A stretch of DNA of 64,000 nt from Blastomussa wellsi (GCA_947652115.1 OX393564.1:17430502-17494501); one strand, 5' to 3'. Positions 37,886 through 48,908 are shown, numbered from the stretch's first letter. The notes: a model not told the origin generated them from the sequence alone. Translations and numbers: made by a program.

Positions 37886-39534
37886 ATGTTTTATGCAGGT
37901 GTTGTTTCTATTCCTGCATGTTCCTGCTGGTGTTACTGTTGTATTGTCTCGGTAAGCTCATTAAAGTTGCATCCCCCCCTTTGTTTTTCTCTTTCTCTTG
38001 CAGTTCCTGGAAGCTTTCCTGCGGTGTCACAGGTTTCCCCTCTTAATGCTACCAAGTTTGCCTTTGAGCTCCAACACCACCCAAACCAGGCTCTGGTGTC
38101 CGAGGTCCTCCGGGGTCTTGCAGAGGGCTTCCATTTAGGCTTCAACCCTGGGACTTCTTTACGATCTGCGAAAAAGAACAAAGCTTCTGCTTACCAACAC
38201 CCAGAAATCATTGATGCTTATTTATCAAACGAAGTTGCTCTAGGCAGGGTTGCTGGTCCTTTTCCTTCCTCTCCTATTCCCAATTTGCACATAAACAGTT
38301 TTGGCGTCATTCCTAAGAAGGGCCAACCCAACAAATGGCGTCTCATTCTGGACATGTCATCCCCTCTTGGGTTCAGTGTTAATGAAGGAATCAATCCCAA
38401 TGATTACCCTCTGCAATACATCCGTGTTGATGACATCGTCAAGATGGTGTACAAGTTTGGACGTGGTGCTCTCATGGCCAAGTTTGATGTAGAGTCGGCA
38501 TACCGTAATATTGCTGTTTACCCCACCCAGAGGTTCCTTCTTGGAATGAAATGGAGGTCGATGTATTACGTGGACCTAGCCCTCCCGTTTGGTCTGAGGT
38601 CGGCACCTCATATCTTCAACTCTGTGGCCGAGCTTGTTGAGTGGATCCTTCTGAACAATTACCGCATACCTGATCTTTTGCATTACTTAGACGATTACAT
38701 CACGGCTGGCCCGCCCAACTCTCCACAGTGTGGACAAAACTTGTCTATTGCTTCCTCAGTTTGTGCAGCACTTGGCTTACCTCTTCACCCATTCAAGAAA
38801 GTTGGTCCTACCACTTGCATGGTTACCCTTGGCATTGAACTAGATTCTGAGAACCAGCTTGCTCGTTTGCCTGAGGACAACTGACATCTCTCCTTCAATT
38901 GCTACATCAATGGTCGTCTTATCGTTGGTGTACTAAACGACAGCTTCAATCACTTATTGGCCATCTTCACCATGCAGCTAAGGTGGTTTGGCCTGGCTGT
39001 GCCTTCATTCGCCGCATGATAGACCTGCTCCGCAATTTCCCCAGAGATGATCACCCAATTCGTATCAGCTCAGAATTTAAGAAAGATCTTCGCTGGTGGC
39101 TTCAATACTTGGCTTCTTGGAATGGCGTTTGCTTCTGGGTTTATCCCGGCCTCTCTCCTCCTGTAACGCTGGAGATGTCCAGTGACGCTTCTGGATCCCT
39201 AGGGTTTGGTGCAATTTTCGGCTCACACTGGTTATTTGGTGAATGGCCCCCTGTGCTTCAATCCTCGTCTATTGAGTATAAGGAACTTTTCCCCATAGTC
39301 GTTTCAGCTCATGTCTGGAGTTCATCCTGGTTTCGACAAGTGGTGGTGTTCCATTGTGACAATGAATCTGTGGTGTTCATTCTAACTTCTCGTACCTCTG
39401 GGGCTCCTGACGTTATGCATCTCTTGCGTCTGCTTCTGATGGCAGCTGCCAAACATAATTTCATATTCTCCTCTCAGCACATCGCTGGTTCTGATAACAA
39501 AGTCCCTGATGCCTTATCTCGTTTTCATTGGTAG
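37886..39534 (+). pseudogene. Reverse transcriptase-RNase H of the Ngaro element, one frame break
   Basis: RT is in 37886-38884: KKGQPNKWRLILDMS, AKFDVESAYRNIAV and the catalytic HYLDDYI (about 38680-38700). The frame stops at 38882 and the continuation lies in another frame, 38899-39534, with RNase H motifs MSSDAS, EYKELFPI, FHCDNESV and SDNKVPDALSR. A typical acceptor CTCTTGCAG at 37994-38002 and donor-like TCGGTAAGC at about 37949 suggest a 5' intron so the coding start is uncertain. Confidence 0.85.
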
Positions 39535-40573
39535 ACCTTTCGTCGATTGGCCCCCCATGCCGACCGTCATCCTGCAGTTATCCTTCCTCAACTTTGGGAA
39601 ACATTAATCTTTCATCCCTAGAGAAGGATTGCTTCACTCTGACGTCACAAGGATTGGCCCCTTCCACGCACCGAACTTACAAATCTGCTCAACTTCGTTT
39701 TCTAAACTTTTGTGCTCAGTCTGGTCGTCTCCATGCAAATGGCTCTCCGTGCCCAGCTAATGAGTGGACTCTTTGCTTGTTTGCAACCCATCTTTCCTCC
39801 TCGCTCAGCTCTTCCTCCATCAAGATATATTTGTCGGCAGTTCGTTCCATGCACATAGACCTTGGATTTCCCGACCCTCTTTCTGGCTGCCTTCAGTTGC
39901 AACGTGTCATGCGAGGTATAAAGAGGACTCAAGGACCCTCTGGCTCTTGTCGTTTGCCTATCACTGACCACCATATGCTGATTATTCACAAGTCATTGTC
40001 CCTCACCAACCAGGATCATGTTATGTTTTGGGCCGCCTCCACCCTGGCTTACTTTGGGTTTCTGCGCTCTTCTGAATTTACTGTTCCGTCCTTGTCAGCC
40101 TTCAACCCTCTCATTCACTTAACTGTCAGTGACATTTCTGTTGATTCTCATGAAATGCCATCCTGCTTACAACTCAACGTCAAGGCTTCCAAGACTGACC
40201 CTTTTCGAAAGGGCTGCTGCCTCTACATTGGCTTGGGTCGTCCTCCACTTTGTGCCTTATCTGCTATCGTGGACTACCTTTCACAACGTGGCCAGTCTCC
40301 CGGTCCTTTGTTTTGTTTCTGCTCGCAAATGGTCAGCCTCTTTCTCGCGCTCTTTTGACCCGTTGGCTAAAAGATATTTTTGCAGCTGCGGGTATCCAAG
40401 GGTCATTTTCCAGTCACAGCTTTAGGATTGGTGCTGCCACAGTTGCTGCATGGATGGGTGTCGCGGATCACCTTATTCAAGCCATGGGGCGTTGGAATAG
40501 TGATGCATACAAGCTTTACATTAGGACGCCTGCAGAGTCTCTTGCACAAGTAACTTCTCTCCTGTCGCACTGA
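39528..40573 (+). pseudogene. Tyrosine recombinase of the Ngaro element, frame-broken
   Basis: Frame 39528-40358 carries the N-terminal SAM-like part and the first catalytic arginine (YFGFLRSSEF). The catalytic C-terminus is in the overlapping frame 40250-40573: SHSFRIGAATVA (H-x-x-R), GRWNSDAYKLYIR (Trp and the nucleophilic Tyr). The switch falls near 40320-40350. Start overlaps the RNase H stop. Not functional as found. Confidence 0.85.
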
Positions 40574-40746
40574 CTATGGCGGTTGGTGAGTTTGCATTGC
40601 TTATCGTTAGCCTGCGCTCAACCCTGTGTGGCATTGGGTTGCTGGGTACTGGTGCTTGGGGTATGTTTGGGAACAGGTAGGTCCCATGGCCTCCTGGCCA
40701 CAGGCCCTCCTTTCTCCAAGCACTTGCTCGCTTGGAGGATACCTTG
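40574..40746. other. Ngaro 3' non-coding region
   Basis: Between the recombinase stop and repeat B1. No features beyond modest GC richness. Confidence 0.5.
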
Positions 40747-41212
40747 GGAGGTGGGCTGTGGCTCGGTTGCCATGGTGACCTCCTTGCTGCTGAGGAGATT
40801 GCTGCTCTCCTCTGTCGCTACCTTTACGGCACCTACCCTCCAATACTTCAATTGGCTTCAAGTTTTAAATGAGGCTAAATGGAATTTAGGCAAGGTTAAA
40901 ACTAAGCCAATGCAGTGGCTGCATTAATATTATGTGGGGGGTTCCAGGGAGGTTTGCAGGGGCACTGCCATGTGCTTTGCTTCATTGCCTGCCAGCTTGC
41001 TCGTTTTGTTGCCCTCCCTCCCTTCCACAGTCTTGGTAAGTATTCATTCCACACACTGGTTGTTTCAGTGTTGTGTTGACAGGTGCCTTGGAGGTGGGCT
41101 GTGGCTCGGTTGCCATGGTGACCTCCTTGCTGCTGAGGAGATTGCTGCTCTCCTCTGTCGCTACCTTTACGGCACCTACCCTCCAATACTTCAATTGGCT
41201 TCAAGTTTTAAA
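40747..41212 (+). repeat. Ngaro B1-A2-B2 repeat block
   Basis: B1 (40747-40869) and B2 (41090-41212) share 123 bp from GGAGGTGGGCTGTGG to GGCTTCAAGTTTTAAA; A2 (40867-41012) repeats A1. A 77-bp unique spacer separates A2 from B2. The block templates the circular intermediate. Confidence 0.9.
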
Positions 41213-41590
41213 CAATATTGCTTTGAAAAGAATATACAGCTGTTATTTATTTTGCTGTTAGATTTAGGTTGAGTTCTTTAAATAGTGATTAAAAACATTC
41301 TTGGATCAAAACATTGCAAGAAACTGTAAGCTTTTGGGCAAGGAAACACTTTTTGGTTCGTGTTATCGGGAGGTTCAATTATTTCAAGGGTTCGGGATTC
41401 TACTGTATGATTCTACAGGTACATGATTTATTTGACAAAGCAGGTTTCAAAGTGAAATAGGCAAGACGAAAGTCCTGATGTGGCCTGCACTAACTAAAAT
41501 AATATAAGTAAATAAATGAGTTAAAAAGTGAAAAAAAAAACATCATTTCTCACACCATTGTGTATAGTAAATGAAGTTTCAAGATGTTAC
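41213..41590. other. Remainder of the transposase 5' intron
   Basis: AT-rich intron sequence ending at the donor (GTAACATC on the minus strand at 41590). Confidence 0.5.
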
Positions 41591-41660
41591 CTTGGCCACA
41601 TCTGATGCAAAAGTTTGCAGTTGACACGGTCTCAGCGCCACAGTTTGAGCAAAACATCAT
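41591..41660 (-). CDS. Zinc-ribbon exon 1 of the transposase gene (inside right TIR)
   Basis: Minus-strand copy of 13313-13382, same length (70 bp), same ATGATG start and same phase-1 donor. It encodes CSNCGAETVSTANFCIRCG; one Lys-to-Arg change against the left copy. Splicing to the acceptor at 36208-36210 keeps the frame of the DDE exon. Confidence 0.7.
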
Positions 41661-41748
41661 GGAACGCTAGACAGACACGGCCATGTTGGATTTAATCCCA
41701 ACAACCCGTGCGAGCACAGGTAGTGTCCAGTACCCGCGGCCGTGAGCT

Positions 41749-41993
41749 TTTTGGTTTTGCCGTGAGCCTTTTGGTTTTGCCGTGAGCTTTTTGGTTTTGC
41801 CGTGAGCCTTTTGGTTTTGCCGTGAGCCTTTTGGTTTTGCCGTGAGCCTTTTGGTTTTGCCGTGAGCTTTTTGGTTTTGCCGTGAGCCTTTTGGTTTTGC
41901 CGTGAGCCTTTTGGTTTTGCCGTGAGCTTTTTGGTTTTGCCGTGAGCTTTTTGGTTTTGCCGTGAGCCTTTTTGGTTTTGCCGTGAGGAATTT
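41749..41993. repeat. 20-bp minisatellite in right TIR, 12 units
   Basis: Twelve units of CTTTTGGTTTTGCCGTGAG(C), inverse of the left array, with the same A/G variant position but a different order. One more unit than the left array. Confidence 0.95.
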
Positions 41994-42146
41994 GATATTT
42001 CCGTGACAGTTGTGGGCCACCGTAAAGTCATTAGTCCAGCGAAGATATTCTCGGGTCGAATTTTAAATCTCTTTATCGGGAAAACAATAGCCTAGCCGGA
42101 GTAGCACTTAGTTTATTTCTGGAAGTTTCTGTAATCCTGACAACTA

Positions 42147-42643
42147 AAATTGGCCCTTTGCACGACCCGGTCACATGGTACAAAATAGGGAGCTTAAGCA
42201 AACCACGACGGCAACGTCAACGAGAACGTCGCTAAACAAAAGATTTAATGAGCGGTACAATAGCTCTGCACGTGTGTTATAATTCTTTGTACATTTCTAT
42301 GCCGTCCTCTGCAAAACAACAACGTGAAATGACCAATTTTCTGTTTTAAATAACCGCCGTCCTTATATTTTCTACATGAACTACGTTTGAAAGCGATGGA
42401 TGCACCGAATACATCAAGGCAATTGCGAGATTCGTGCGTAAAATATAAATTCATTTTTAAGCAGGCGTCGTCCTAGCCGTCGCCGTCCTCATTGCTTAAG
42501 CTCCCCAATAACACCTTGCTGGTCAGTTGGCTACGCGCTGGGACATCCAAAACAAAGCCACTTCATGTCCCAGAGCGTAGCTTGCTCACCAGCAGGGTGT
42601 TATTTTGTACCATGTGACTGGGTCGTGCAAAGGGCCTATTGGC
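42147..42643. mobile_element. MITE nest, outer TIR about 40 bp
   Basis: TTGGCCCTTTGCACGACCCG at 42149 onward is inverted at 42600-42643. A second element, 42188-42507, with ends GGGAGCTTAAGC and GCTTAAGCTCCC lies inside. A third inverted pair (ACACCTTGCTGGTCAG... facing ...CACCAGCAGGGTGT, about 42511-42602) fills the rest. No coding capacity. Confidence 0.75.
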
Positions 42644-42650
42644 TCTTTAA

Positions 42651-42867
42651 TCACATTTGACTGACGAAATCTGCAAATAAAGTGGCACGGTCCAAGAACT
42701 CTGAAGTAACTTGCCGTACCACTGACTTGAGACTTAATAAAACTTGATGGAATCCTTGGCTGACAAGGCTTTTCTTTGTCAGCTTTAGTTCATCGAGCTT
42801 TCTTGGTCTGATACTTTGGAGCGATGAAGCTAAAACTGACAGCGATGCTGGTGAAAAGTGGTTCAAA
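42651..42867 (-). CDS. LRRC41-like gene, terminal exon
   Basis: Acceptor TTTTCCTTTTCAG ends at 42868. About 71 residues: LNHFSPASLSVLASSL, then LDELKLTKKSL, the last leucine-rich unit, and TGA at 42651-42653. Entered with two bases carried over from the exon at 44868-44946, giving a continuous LRR (LDLS-LNHFSP). Confidence 0.75.
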
Positions 42868-43044
42868 CTGAAAAGGAAAAGAAGGCAACTAACGTCTTCA
42901 TGTATATGCGGACGTTCACGAAATATATCAAACATGAGTGACGTAACTAATCGAACTCAATCGAACATCAATCACGCGATTGGGTTCGATTGAGTTCGGC
43001 AATGGAACATAATCGAACTCTCACAACTATAAAGTCTATAAAGG

Positions 43045-43595
43045 GACTATAAATCCCTTCTTACATGTGCGAGCGGGTGATAAGGCTTGTCCATCCGTAC
43101 GGTTTGTACGGATAGTAAAGACCGTTTTCCATCCGTATACGGATTGAGAATTGCATCTCATTAAGGGGACTTAGAATATAAATCACTTCTTACCTGAGTG
43201 AGGGGGTGACACGGCTTGTCTATCCGTACGGTTTGTACGGATGGTAAAAACCATTTTCCATCCGTATACGATCCGAAAATTGCATCTTATTAAGGGGACT
43301 TGGAATATAATTCACTTCTTACCAGAGCGAGGTTGTGAACGAGGGGTAGACACGGCTTGTCCAACCTTACAGTTTGTACGGATGGTAGAGGCCGTTTTCC
43401 ATCTGTTTACAGTCCGAAAATTGCATCTCACTAAGATGACTTAGAATATAAATCACTTCTTACCAGAGCGAGGGGGTGATACAGCTTGTCTATCCGTACG
43501 GTTTGTATGGATGGTAAAGGCCGTTTTCCATCCATATACTGATTGAGAATTGCATCTCATTAAGGGGACTTAGAATATAAATCACTTCTTACCCG
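43045..43595. repeat. Tandem repeat, period about 128 bp, four units
   Basis: Units share ATAAATCACTTCTTAC, GGCTTGTCTATCCGTACGG and TTGCATCTCATTAAGGGG. Spacings between successive CTTCTTAC marks are 129, 128, 142 and 129 bp. It lies in the last intron of the LRRC41-like gene; each unit contains a TATCCGTACGG...CCGTATACGGAT dyad. Confidence 0.85.
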
Positions 43596-44867
43596 TGATT
43601 CACCCCTGCCGAGGATCCCTACTCCCCTAAAAGTACCTTTGTAAACTTGATGAATTATTAATGAGTTTGATCATGACCAATTGAACCTGGTTCGTACAGT
43701 TTTAGGACAACAAATTCACAGGGGACCCTCAGATCAAAATATTTCCTGCCAAGCACCTTTTGTTTTGCAACTCAGCTATTTATTTTGAATAAGCGAGCTG
43801 GAACTTGAAAGAGAAACCGCTCGTCACTATGACACTTGTCACTATATTAATGTCACGGAGAGCGTTTGGGTGACGATCCGGAGAATTAACAAATTTTAAT
43901 TTCTCGGCCGTCCAAGACCTCACCCATAATTTTTCGGTTTCAGACTCCTACCAACAGACCGCGTATTTAAAATACAAGAGGCCAGTAACAACGAAAAAAT
44001 GAGTTGAAGGTTTATTTGTCCTCTAAATAGACCTTTTTCGCTTGGGCATGTTTCTTGCTCCATTACAGATCATGTGGCATTCCCTAGAGAATTGTTCTTT
44101 TATCCATCCAAAAATAATTTATTCCAATACACACAACTATTTGAAAATTTGAGAGAAAGAATTCTCACATGGTCTGTAATGGACCAACAAACCGCCCAAG
44201 CGAAAAAGGTCTATTGATGCGAGCCCCCCCCCCCCCACCCCAGAATGCTAAAAATTTCTCAGTCCACCTTTGGCAGTCTTTCAGAACATTTATCAGGGGC
44301 GAAGCGTGGTTTTCCGTCTTGGTAACTTGGTACGCACGGAAGGAGAAGCAGGAGTCACTGGGGGGGGGGGGGGGTCTTGGGGCATCATGCTCCGCTTTTT
44401 ATTTTTAGGGCCTCGGAAATGCCATTTCCATGTTTTCTAGGGGGAAGCTTGATAAATCAAAGCATGAATTAAATAAATATATATATTTTTTTAGATTTGC
44501 GAGGTACGCACGCGCGTACGTGCCTATAATTTGTCGCTACGCCTCTGTTTACCAATTTTTCACTTAATCATTCTTCAGTGTATTTCATTCCAAGATATTT
44601 TATCTCTCGATGCCTTTCTCAGAGCATTAGATCGGCTTAGGAACAAAAGTGAGTGGTCACTTCTTTTAGTTTGAAATCAATGAGCATGCCGTTACAAATT
44701 TTAAGGGCTATTGAGTAAAGGCTTGTTCAGAATTCGAGGACTTTTAAAGATGGAAGCTGTAAGCCAAGTCCTTTTCAAGAGAATGGGAGAATAACGGAAA
44801 CCAGTACATGTTAGTATCACCAACATGGCAATCAGTCGAGAGAATATATTAGAACTAAAAACCTTAC
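43596..44867. other. Intron sequence with C and G homopolymers
   Basis: A run of about ten C at 44225-44234 and a run of about 14 G at 44360-44373. CTTTTTCGCTTGGGC and its inverse flank about 44030 and 44200, probably a MITE of about 180 bp. No gene. Confidence 0.45.
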
Positions 44868-44946
44868 CTTAGGTCTAACTTTGTTAATTTTGAGAGCCGG
44901 CTTGGATGAGAGAAAACTTGAGACAACGCATAAATGTCAGCATCAC
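44868..44946 (-). CDS. LRRC41-like gene, LRR exon
   Basis: Acceptor TTTAAAG, donor AAG|GTAAGG. Encodes DADIYALSQVFSHPSRL then SKLTKLDL, one leucine-rich unit. Entry phase 1, exit phase 2, which is exactly what the neighbouring exons need. Too short to stand alone; the phase fit is the support. Confidence 0.65.
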
Positions 44947-45574
44947 CTTTAAACATAACAGAATAATGATTATTTCAAAATTTGAAACATAAGTTTGATT
45001 TAAAATGAGATTCTTTTAAAGAATCTATTTAAAATGAAAAATTGTAATGGTGGATATAAAACAGTGGGCAGGGACTCCTAAAAGAGCGAGTTCTGCCGGC
45101 GTTCTGTGTTGTGTTGTTGCCAGTTGGCAGAACACTTTTCTCTGATATTTCCTCTCTCCACCCAGCTGTATTTAACAATTATTCCACGAGAGCGCACTGG
45201 ATATGACGAGGCGTGTATCCAACAAGCGCGAGTGGAATTATTGTTTCATTAAAAACGCCTAAAAACTATTGTACAATTCAAAGGGGGCAGACCAAAAAAT
45301 ATCTAATTGCCATAACCATTCATCAGTAGGATGCCTAAAATGCTTGTAATTCCACAATTGGTTTCGGCCCCATTAAATCCTATACCAATTGCAGAACATT
45401 TCAGGTGGAGCCACCCACGATGTGAGCACAGTTACTGACAAGAAAAAGTAACAAGGAAAACAACGAAGAATAAATTAAACCGTTAAATTGCGAACTAACA
45501 CAAACATTGCGAAAAATACATTCGTTTATTCCGCGAAAGAGACCACAGCTATTTTTAAATAAAAATGGATATAT

Positions 45575-46046
45575 AAGGTTACACAATACCTTCAGGGGTG
45601 TCCTTCAGAAAAAAAACTACCACAAACTATACATCAATGGAAACGTTTTGAATTGTAGAATTTGAAAAAATATCGGTTATGCCGTTCGTCCAAAAAAGAA
45701 AGACGCCGGTAAACAGAAAACCACAGGCTGTCGTTCCGCCGAATTAATCAGGTATCAAAGGCAAACACTGATGTAAAAGCACTGCACCGTGTTAATCAGA
45801 AAGCATCAATCTCTCAAAGTGCAGGGATTTCCTGTATTCACGAAAAGAAAAATATCCAAAATTTTAAAAATCCCTGACACACTTTTGTTCCTTAATGCTT
45901 AATAAATGTTCTGGCCAAATTTCGTAAAAATCCGTCAATTCTACATACCCTATTAATTCGTTTAAAGAGATGGCATTCCCGCCAAAAACAAACGAGAGAT
46001 CATTGTAAACACGTCTCGTCTTTACTGAGATATCCTTCAACACGAC
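45575..46046 (+). mobile_element. GGTTAC-ended DNA transposon, copy 2, 3'-truncated
   Basis: Starts AAGGTTACACAATACCTTCA and follows copy 3 (54042 onward) through TCTGTTTTCC-type, TCCGCCGAATTAAT and TCCCTGACACAC landmarks, then loses similarity after ACTGAGATATCCTTC. The right end is missing. Confidence 0.75.
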
Positions 46047-46158
46047 TTATCACGCATCACGTGGAAATGTTTTTTTTTATGGGGGGAGGGGTGGAGTACA
46101 AGTTAATGTGTTGCTACAGACTAGTTTGAAAGTACAGTCCAAATTGAATCCTTCTTAC

Positions 46159-46236
46159 CTAATCCATTTCCTGACAACTTCAAACTGGTCAAAGTGTTAT
46201 TAATGCAGAGTGCATGAATCATGTCTTCACTTAAAC
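46159..46236 (-). CDS. LRRC41-like gene, LRR exon
   Basis: Acceptor CTTTTGGCAG, donor TAG|GTAAGAAG. Encodes LSEDMIHALCINNTLTSLKLSGNGL, a classical 26-residue ribonuclease-inhibitor-type LRR. Phase 1 in and out. Confidence 0.8.
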
Positions 46237-46620
46237 CTGCCAAAAGTAATAAAACTTCAGTCAACAATGTTTTGCTTAGGTTCCTAATTTTCCCAGTTAG
46301 AAAATCCGAAAACGTCCCAAGTTCCAATTGACAAAATTCCCGATAAGACTACCACAAAATAAACACAAAATACTTTTTCTTGGCGTAACCACTCCTCCCC
46401 AAAACCCGGGAACTTTTACTTGCAACTGTTAGTGTCAATTGTGTCAATCAATCCGCGCGTGAAACCTATAACTTCCGGTGAAAGTACTTTCCGGTTCGTC
46501 CTCATGAAAAACTCTTTTCTACTAAATGGGGAAGAGAAAATAATCCTGAACAGTAGCAGTAGCACGTACGCATACAGTCCCTAGAGATTCGAATAACAAA
46601 AGGCATAGCAGCCATGTTGG

Positions 46621-46698
46621 ATTAGTGGTTTTATTACTGCTATTTTTTACAATTGACACATGAATAAAGTCTTTATTTATTATTTATTATTTATTAAT
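46621..46698 (+). pseudogene. LINE 3' end, second copy
   Basis: GTGGTTTTATTACTGCTATT through TGAATAAAGT matches 4600-4650, followed by a TTTA-repeat tail. Only the last 80 bp of the LINE were copied. Confidence 0.7.
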
Positions 46699-46699
46699 C

Positions 46700-48314
46700 T
46701 ATTGTTCTCGTACACCAACATGGAGGCTGTGACGTCAAGTGCATACGCTCTATTATGTAATCATAGGCATGCAAGGCGAGAAGAGCTAATGTTTTGTTGT
46801 GTTGGCCAACAACAACAGTTCATTTTACCAAAAACGTCATTGACAATGCTAAGAGTAATTTAAAGTGAATGAAATTCATAGGCAATCAGTTTGGTTTCTC
46901 ACGATCTGTTTAAAGTTGATCGATGAAGGATCACCTATAAAATGTTTGTTTGAACAAACTGCAGCAATCAGACACAACTTCAGATGACTGTAGATACAAT
47001 TCGATTCCTTTACACTGCTGCTAAGGACACACTTCGAAAAGGATGTTACTAAAACATAGAATGCGTTATGGGAGACTGAAAATTGAAAATGGGAAAGTGC
47101 ATAAAATTAAGAACTGTTGCGTGTTGCTCAAAGCTTTAAACTAATAATTAACGACTTGGATAGGTAGGGTCTAGCATGGTTAAAGGATAGTTCTAAAATA
47201 CTTGACCGACTTTACCAGACATCCAAAAGTTTTTTCAAGTTAACATTAGGGCCCGGTCATAAATTAGAGGGGGTGGCTGGTGCAAAATATGGGGAAGGCC
47301 ATTGATTTTTATGCAAGCACAAAAGGGAGGGTCAAAAACTAGGTGCATGTCATTAGGGGGATCATTAGCTTTTATGCCATATTGCTGGGGTCAAGGAGCC
47401 AATTTAGAATTCTTCTGTCCAGAGTCAGTCAACCTTCTGCAAATATAATATAGAACACATTTCATATTTCATGACTTGTTGAAATTGGTTCTGAGAATGA
47501 AAAAGAGGTTGGTGAAATTCTGTAACAAGACGATCAAGAGATCACAATGAACGTAAACACAAGATCCAGAAGAAGTGAAACTCGTTTCTTTGTTGTTAAT
47601 TAAGGCCTGACAGTGTCAATTACAATTCAGGCCATGTTGCAAAAAAAAAATGACCCCAATGTGAGAGGAGGAAGGGTGGCATGGGGTCATGATAGATTAT
47701 GTAAATTAGTTTGGAGGGCTAACAATTTTTATGCACCTGGAGCGCGGGTCAGGGTCAGGGTCAGGGTCAGACAGGGCAAAACAAAAATTCACCAGCACCT
47801 CCAATTTATGACTGGTCCCTTCCTTGTTGAGAAAAAACAATTCCTGATTCAACCTACTTTTCGAGAAACAAGACCTCCTAAAAAGCCTAGGACTGTGTTT
47901 ATTCTCATCACACCTACTTTCATCAGGAAAATGTCCCTTTCACCAATGAGTAGCTGGTGAAAAGAAACATACCCTGGAGACACAGTACTGGTGAGGAGCA
48001 CTGCTAAGAACAGTTGGCTAATGTCATATCTAGTTACTTTTAAAATGCATGAACAGTGTCATCAGTGAGTTGAACAACTTAGGGTAAACTTTAAAACAGT
48101 GAAATCAATTTCTGACAATTAATAAACATTATTATATGACTAGCTCCATGAGCGTGCAAGATGAACCAAATCCCTCTCTGTGATTGGCTACCCGAGTGGT
48201 CATGATGGAGTTATCTTACCCACTTGGGATTACGTGCTTTGTCCCGCAAGTACAATTTCTCTCAAGCGAAAGACTTATCCCATATAATGAATCTTTTATT
48301 GACCAAGGTTGTTT

Positions 48315-48345
<31 letters not shown>

Positions 48346-48588
48346 TTTCTTGCGTTTATGGACCGAGGCGAAGTCGAGAACTAGGCCAATATCCAGCCAT
48401 AGCACCTTGACGCTTGGTCAATAACCTATATTTACGGCTGTTTTGGAAGATGTGATTCAATTGATCCATTGTGGACCTACAGTACTTGCTATTACATGTA
48501 CACTATGCTGACCACTGTGTATATTTTGACAACAGGCTTTCAACGGTTCAGATGTGATGGAGACTTATTTTTTTTAAACAAGTTTTAC
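46700..48588. other. Intron sequence, no gene seen
   Basis: Short frames at 47613-47960 and 48184-48424 have no recognisable content; CAGGGT repeats at 47750-47770 are simple sequence. Confidence 0.45.
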
Positions 48589-48720
48589 CTCTGAGGTCAC
48601 AAGTGCCAAGATCCAAGTCAGTAAGCGTGTTGTTAGATGTCAGCAACTTGGCAAGGCTGTCGTCATTAGCTGGATCATAACGGTTTCCTTTCACAGAGAG
48701 CTGTTTCAGGTAACTGTTAC
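48589..48720 (-). CDS. LRRC41-like gene, LRR exon
   Basis: Acceptor CTACATGTAG, donor GAG|GTAAAAC. Encodes NSYLKQLSVKGNRYDPANDD then LAKLLTSNNTLTDLDLGTCDLR, about one and a half LRR units. Phase 1 in and out. The acceptor end is duplicated at 48798 onward. Confidence 0.8.
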
Positions 48721-48908
48721 CTACATGTAGGAAAAATTATAAATAATTATAGTTAAAATGTGGTGAGTGGGACTGTTTCACTCAGGGTATTAGTGAGCCT
48801 TTCACAGAGAGCTGTTTCAGGTAACTGTTACCTACATGTAGGAAAAATTATAAATAATTATAGTTAAAATGTGGTGAGTGGGACTGTTTCACTCAGGGTA
48901 TTAGTGAG
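48687..48908. repeat. 111-bp direct tandem duplication over an exon boundary
   Basis: 48687-48797 and 48798-48908 are the same, CCTTTCACAGAGAGCTG through TATTAGTGAG. The unit contains the first 34 bp of the LRR exon plus its acceptor, so two equivalent acceptors exist. The extra exon fragment has no donor. Confidence 0.9.

Larger units (their letters stand above)
36217..41212 (+). mobile_element. Ngaro-type (DIRS-order) retrotransposon with split direct repeats
   Basis: The repeats are arranged A1 ... B1-A2-B2: A1 36217-36362, B1 40747-40869, A2 40867-41012, B2 41090-41212. That is the classical Ngaro layout. Genes run gag-like, RT, RNase H, tyrosine recombinase on the plus strand. Two or more frame breaks make this copy defective. 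It lies within the transposase intron, opposite in orientation to that gene. Confidence 0.9.
12970..42024. mobile_element. Giant IS3EU-like DNA transposon carrying HECT gene, Polinton and Ngaro
   Basis: The element begins TACGGTGGCCCACAACTG at 12970 and ends with the exact inverse at 42024. It is flanked on both sides by AAGTCA (12964-12969 and 42025-42030), a perfect 6-bp target duplication. A rightward HECT-domain gene starts in the left TIR and a leftward DDE integrase-type transposase starts in the right TIR; they converge near 34100-35020. The TA start and 6-bp duplication agree with what I recall for IS3EU transposons, and the transposase fits that superfamily. Removing the two nested insertions leaves a core of about 6.2 kb. 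Confidence 0.85.
41546..42024. repeat. Right terminal inverted repeat of the IS3EU-like element
   Basis: Inverse of 12970-13424, including minisatellite, leader, zinc-ribbon exon and donor. Followed by AAGTCA (42025-42030). Similarity fades inward near CACACCATTGTG at about 41550. Confidence 0.9.

Noticed and set aside
40607..41204. Minus-strand frames across the Ngaro B/A repeats
   Set aside because: Same peptides appear twice because the B repeat is duplicated; no coding evidence.
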